A stretch of 64,000 bases of DNA from Chryseobacterium phosphatilyticum (GTDB lineage Bacteria; Bacteroidota; Bacteroidia; Flavobacteriales; Weeksellaceae), in the NCBI RefSeq assembly GCF_002899825.2, contig NZ_PPED02000002.1, positions 751,631 through 815,630 on the forward strand, read 5' to 3'. The position numbers and the translations under genes are program-made. The notes beneath the pieces were generated by a model that saw only the letters and a program-made list of their open reading frames with translations, had not been told where the DNA came from and searched no databases. Of the stretch, positions 61,085 to 64,000 are shown piece after piece (position 1 is the first letter of the stretch; each line of letters begins with the position of its first letter).

Positions 61085-61969
61085 TTATTTTTTATGATGC
61101 AGTTTATTATAGATATTCTGAATCAAACCGTCTGCTACTGATATTTTCGGAACAAAGATTCTGTTGATATCTGCCCAGGACATCACATTGTTGAAAACAC
61201 TCAGAGCCGGTACCAATACATCTGCTCTGTCTTCTCTCAGAGAGTATTTGGTCATCCTTTCTTCTACCGAAAGTTCATTAAAAACCTTATACACTTTTTT
61301 GAGGTGAGAAAGGGACATAGGTTTTCCATCTTTGGTTTTGCTCATGGAAAATACTTTGTTGATATTTCCCCCGGAACCAATGGCCACGATTGGTTTTTTG
61401 CTGACAATGTTATTTTTGATTTCTTCTTTCATCTCTTTCCAGTTATCTAAAGTCACCAGATTATTGAGAAGACGGATGGTACCAATGTTGAAAGACCTTT
61501 CGTATACCATTTTGTTGTTTTCATAGAACGTAAGTTCTGTAGATCCGCCTCCTACATCAATATACAAATAGGCAAATTCTTTGTCAAGGCCTTCTGCTAC
61601 ATGGTTTTCAAAAACTAAAGTTGCTTCTTCGTCACCGGAGATGATTTCAATATTAATTCCGGATGTTTCCCGAACGCGTTTGATGATATCGTTTCCGTTG
61701 GTGGCATCACGCATGGCACTTGTAGCACAGGCTCTGTAATGGTCTACTTTATATATTTCCATCAGATCACTGAAGATCTTCATAGAATCAATAACCATCT
61801 TTTCTCTTTCATTGCCTATTTTTCCCATGGTGAATACATCCATTCCCAACCTCAGAGGAATTCTTAATAGGTTAAGTTTAATGAATTCGGGTTTTCTGTT
61901 GTTTATTTTTACTTCATTGATAAGAAGTCGGGCGGCATTACTTCCTATGTCTATCGCTGCTATCTTCAT
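61085..61969 (-). CDS. ppx: Ppx/GppA family exopolyphosphatase
   Basis: A 294-residue enzyme of the sugar kinase/Hsp70/actin fold that removes terminal phosphates from polyphosphate, or from pppGpp. ATP-like phosphate loops are AAIDIGSNAARLLI, YIDVGGGSTEL and AIGSGGNINKV; the catalytic Glu is in the CATSAMRDATN-to-SGDEEA region. It is the short two-domain form without the HD-like C-terminal part of E. coli Ppx (513 residues). Its ATG overlaps the ppk1 TGA by the ATGA motif, so polyphosphate synthesis and breakdown are made from one message, which favours the Ppx role. Confidence 0.9.
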   Translation of the reverse strand: MKIAAIDIGSNAARLLINEVKINNRKPEFIKLNLLRIPLRLGMDVFTMGKIGNEREKMVIDSMKIFSDLMEIYKVDHYRACATSAMRDATNGNDIIKRVRETSGINIEIISGDEEATLVFENHVAEGLDKEFAYLYIDVGGGSTELTFYENNKMVYERSFNIGTIRLLNNLVTLDNWKEMKEEIKNNIVSKKPIVAIGSGGNINKVFSMSKTKDGKPMSLSHLKKVYKVFNELSVEERMTKYSLREDRADVLVPALSVFNNVMSWADINRIFVPKISVADGLIQNIYNKLHHKK

Positions 61970-64000
61970 TTTTTGTTGGTTTTAGCTTTTAAATAAGTAT
62001 AGGTTTCTATTTGTGAACGGCATTCTTTTTTGTCATTTCTGATATATTCATTGCTCAGTTTTTTATCCAGAATTCTTGCCTTTACATTATCTCGGAGCTG
62101 AATGTCAAGAATGTCTTTTAATTCCTTTTTTAGATTTTTGTCTGTGATTTTAGCGGCTGCTTCAATCCTGTAGTCAAGGTTTCTGGTCATCCAGTCGGCA
62201 GAAGAGATATACATATCCTCTGAACCTTTGTTATAGAAATACATCACCCTGGCATGCTCCAGATATTCGTCTACAATACTGATGGCTTTTATTTTTTCTT
62301 TAAATTCCTTTTGATTTACGGCACAGTAAATTCCCCTCACAATCAGTCGTATCGTTACTCCTACCGTTGCGGCATCATATAATTTTTCGATCAATAACCG
62401 ATCACTTAAAGAGTTGGCTTTTACAATAATTTCGGCCTTTCTTCCTGCTTTTGCTTCTTCAATTTCTTTGTCAATATGGTGAACAATCTTTTCACGCATA
62501 AACTGGGGGCAAACTAGTAAATTTTTACAGGTTTTCAAAACTGAAATGAAATCTTCCTTTGGTTTTTTCAGTACATTGAACACTTTATTGATGTCTGCCA
62601 TGATACCCCGGTCTGATGTAAGAAGTAAATGGTCCCCGTAGATTCTTGCTGTTTTTTCGTTAAAGTTTCCGGTACTTACAAATCCGTACTGAATCGTTTT
62701 GTTGTGAGCTCTTTTTTTGATGACACACAATTTAGCATGTACCTTTTTGTTGGGAATTCCGACAAGTACGGTTATTCCTTCCGGTTCGAGCATATCTTTC
62801 CATTCCAGATTGGATTCTTCATCAAACCTTGCCTGAAGTTCAAGCATGACAGTAACTTCTTTACCATTTCTGGCAGCATAAATTAAAGCATTGATAATTT
62901 TTGAGCTGCTGGCGAGACGGTAGGCAGTGATCTGTATCGATTTTACATCAGGATCCATAGCGGCCTCACGCAATAGGTCGATCACCGGGTTGTATTTGTG
63001 ATATGGGAAGGTAAGAAGTACATCTTCTTTAAGAATGACATCCGTTACTCTTTCTCCATGTTCAAATGCCTGATGGGTAAACGAGGTTCTTTCTACAGGT
63101 CTTTCATACTTTTCAAAAACATCCGGAAAATCCATGAAATGTTTAAAGTTATGGATTTTTCCTCCCGGGATGATACTGTCTTTTTTGGTCAGGTTCAGCT
63201 TACGGATCAGAAGCTCCAGTAATGCTTTATCCATATCTTTATCAAAAACGAAACGGGTAGGCTTCCCTTTTCTTCTGTTTTTGAGCCCTTTTTCTATTTT
63301 TTCTGCAAAGTTGGTGCGGATATCATTATCCAGATCCAATTCGGCATCTTTGGTTACTTTAAAAGCATTCGCTGCAAATTCATCATATCCGAAATAAGAG
63401 AAAATATGAGGTAAGTTGAAGGTGATGACATCCTCGAGAAGCATTACATTTTTCTCTTCAGGATCTTCTGTTGGCAGCAATACGAACCTACCTACAAAAC
63501 GGGAAGGAATTTCAATAATGGCGTAGTTGCTGGAATACTGCCAGTCTTTTTTTCTCATAGCAACTCCCAGATAGAGGCTTTTGTCGCGCATATAGGGCAT
63601 GGGAGTATTTTCATGAAGCAGGATAGGAATCACATTAGATTCTACTACTTCATCAAAATAATTTCTGACAAACTCTTTTTGTTTTGCGGTCAGATTTTTG
63701 GCAGTTTTAATAAAAACTTTATGTTCAGCCATTTCTGTCTGAATTGTTTTCCAGGTTTTATCAAAATTCAGCTGGTGTCTCATGACCACCTCATTGATTC
63801 GTTGAAGGATTTTGGAAGGAGGCTGATAGAAAGATTCAGCGATTACTTTTTCCTTGAAATCCATGGCACGCTTTAATCCGGCAACACGTACTCTGAAGAA
63901 TTCATCCAGATTGTTGGAGAAAATTCCGAGGAAACGTATTCTTAAATGCAAAGGAACTTTTTCATCCATGGCTTCCTGTAAAACTCTTTCATTGAAAGCA
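61966..64000 (-). CDS. ppk1: Polyphosphate kinase 1 (5' end beyond window)
   Basis: It reversibly polymerises the gamma phosphate of ATP into polyphosphate. The fragment shows 677 residues, since the frame is open to the edge (reading AFNERVLQEAMDEKV...); only the first residues of the N domain are missing. Seen are the middle domain after LGIFSNNLDEFFRVRVAG, the first catalytic segment with the phosphorylated His in KKVHAKLCVI, and the second phospholipase-D-like domain (SSADWMTRNLDYRIE). Full length is about 690, as in the family. It is upstream of ppx and coupled to it by an ATGA overlap. Confidence 0.94.
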   Translation of the reverse strand, partial: AFNERVLQEAMDEKVPLHLRIRFLGIFSNNLDEFFRVRVAGLKRAMDFKEKVIAESFYQPPSKILQRINEVVMRHQLNFDKTWKTIQTEMAEHKVFIKTAKNLTAKQKEFVRNYFDEVVESNVIPILLHENTPMPYMRDKSLYLGVAMRKKDWQYSSNYAIIEIPSRFVGRFVLLPTEDPEEKNVMLLEDVITFNLPHIFSYFGYDEFAANAFKVTKDAELDLDNDIRTNFAEKIEKGLKNRRKGKPTRFVFDKDMDKALLELLIRKLNLTKKDSIIPGGKIHNFKHFMDFPDVFEKYERPVERTSFTHQAFEHGERVTDVILKEDVLLTFPYHKYNPVIDLLREAAMDPDVKSIQITAYRLASSSKIINALIYAARNGKEVTVMLELQARFDEESNLEWKDMLEPEGITVLVGIPNKKVHAKLCVIKKRAHNKTIQYGFVSTGNFNEKTARIYGDHLLLTSDRGIMADINKVFNVLKKPKEDFISVLKTCKNLLVCPQFMREKIVHHIDKEIEEAKAGRKAEIIVKANSLSDRLLIEKLYDAATVGVTIRLIVRGIYCAVNQKEFKEKIKAISIVDEYLEHARVMYFYNKGSEDMYISSADWMTRNLDYRIEAAAKITDKNLKKELKDILDIQLRDNVKARILDKKLSNEYIRNDKKECRSQIETYTYLKAKTNKK

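Overview
The window looks like a chromosomal segment of a member of the Bacteroidota, class Flavobacteriia, most like Chryseobacterium or a close relative in the Weeksellaceae. This rests on the AT-rich sequence, the TAnnTTTG -7 promoter boxes, the fused lpxC/fabZ gene, the PorX regulator, several C-terminal type IX secretion (T9SS) sorting domains, SusC/TonB-type outer-membrane barrels, GH92 and S15 exoenzymes, and intergenic repeats of a flavobacterial kind. No database search was possible, so the genus is an inference.

Layout. 1-5.2 kb (minus strand): the 5' part of exonuclease III, a YciI-like protein, a MliC-like lipoprotein, porX and an S41 peptidase. 5.2-13.1 kb (plus strand): an HD-domain phosphohydrolase, then the lipid A block lpxD, lpxC/fabZ, lpxA, efp, a second LpxD-like gene, sucD and a small barrel protein. 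13.2-19.2 kb: a NatAB-like ABC exporter, a mini T9SS protein, hemB, a 57-residue double-glycine-leader peptide, a TM2 protein and a T9SS-anchored propeller-like protein. 19.3-25.9 kb: an lptB-like ATPase with a C-terminal extension, an MsbA-like exporter, an AhpD-like protein, a Crp/Fnr regulator, a WYL regulator, a DinB-family protein and a lipoprotein. 26.2-36.3 kb: a TonB receptor, a PduO-type cobalamin adenosyltransferase, thiamine pyrophosphokinase, a lipoprotein tyrosine phosphatase, arginine decarboxylase, a HAD phosphatase, agmatinase, an AraC-HTH/alkyltransferase fusion and AlkB. 36.4-50.6 kb: an S15 peptidase, two outer-membrane barrels, BON-domain proteins, a dicarboxylate symporter cluster and a GH92 glycosidase. 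50.8-56.6 kb: a hypothetical gene, Mrp and NifU-like iron-sulphur proteins, a tandem trio of C1q-like secreted proteins, a possibly broken small secreted protein and a DUF3060 protein. 56.7-64 kb: a 1012-residue T9SS choice-of-anchor protein, a Rossmann-fold protein coupled to a 49-residue membrane peptide, and ppx-ppk1 (ppk1 runs off the end).

How the genes work together. Lipid A is made by LpxA, LpxC and LpxD and exported by LptB and perhaps the MsbA-like transporter. Arginine decarboxylase and agmatinase form a putrescine route from arginine. The alkyltransferase and AlkB form a small alkylation-repair pair. PPK and PPX make and degrade polyphosphate. PorX sits among several genes whose products carry T9SS signals. 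Most of the window is ordinary core genome. There is no prophage, CRISPR array, transposase, tRNA, rRNA or defence island that I can recognise.

The least explained material is small and intergenic: the double-glycine peptide beside a TM2 gene, the three tandem C1q-like proteins, the coupled 49-residue membrane peptide, the extra domain on LptB, and at least four families of dispersed palindromic repeats. One family has five copies here whose stems are kept by compensating base changes.
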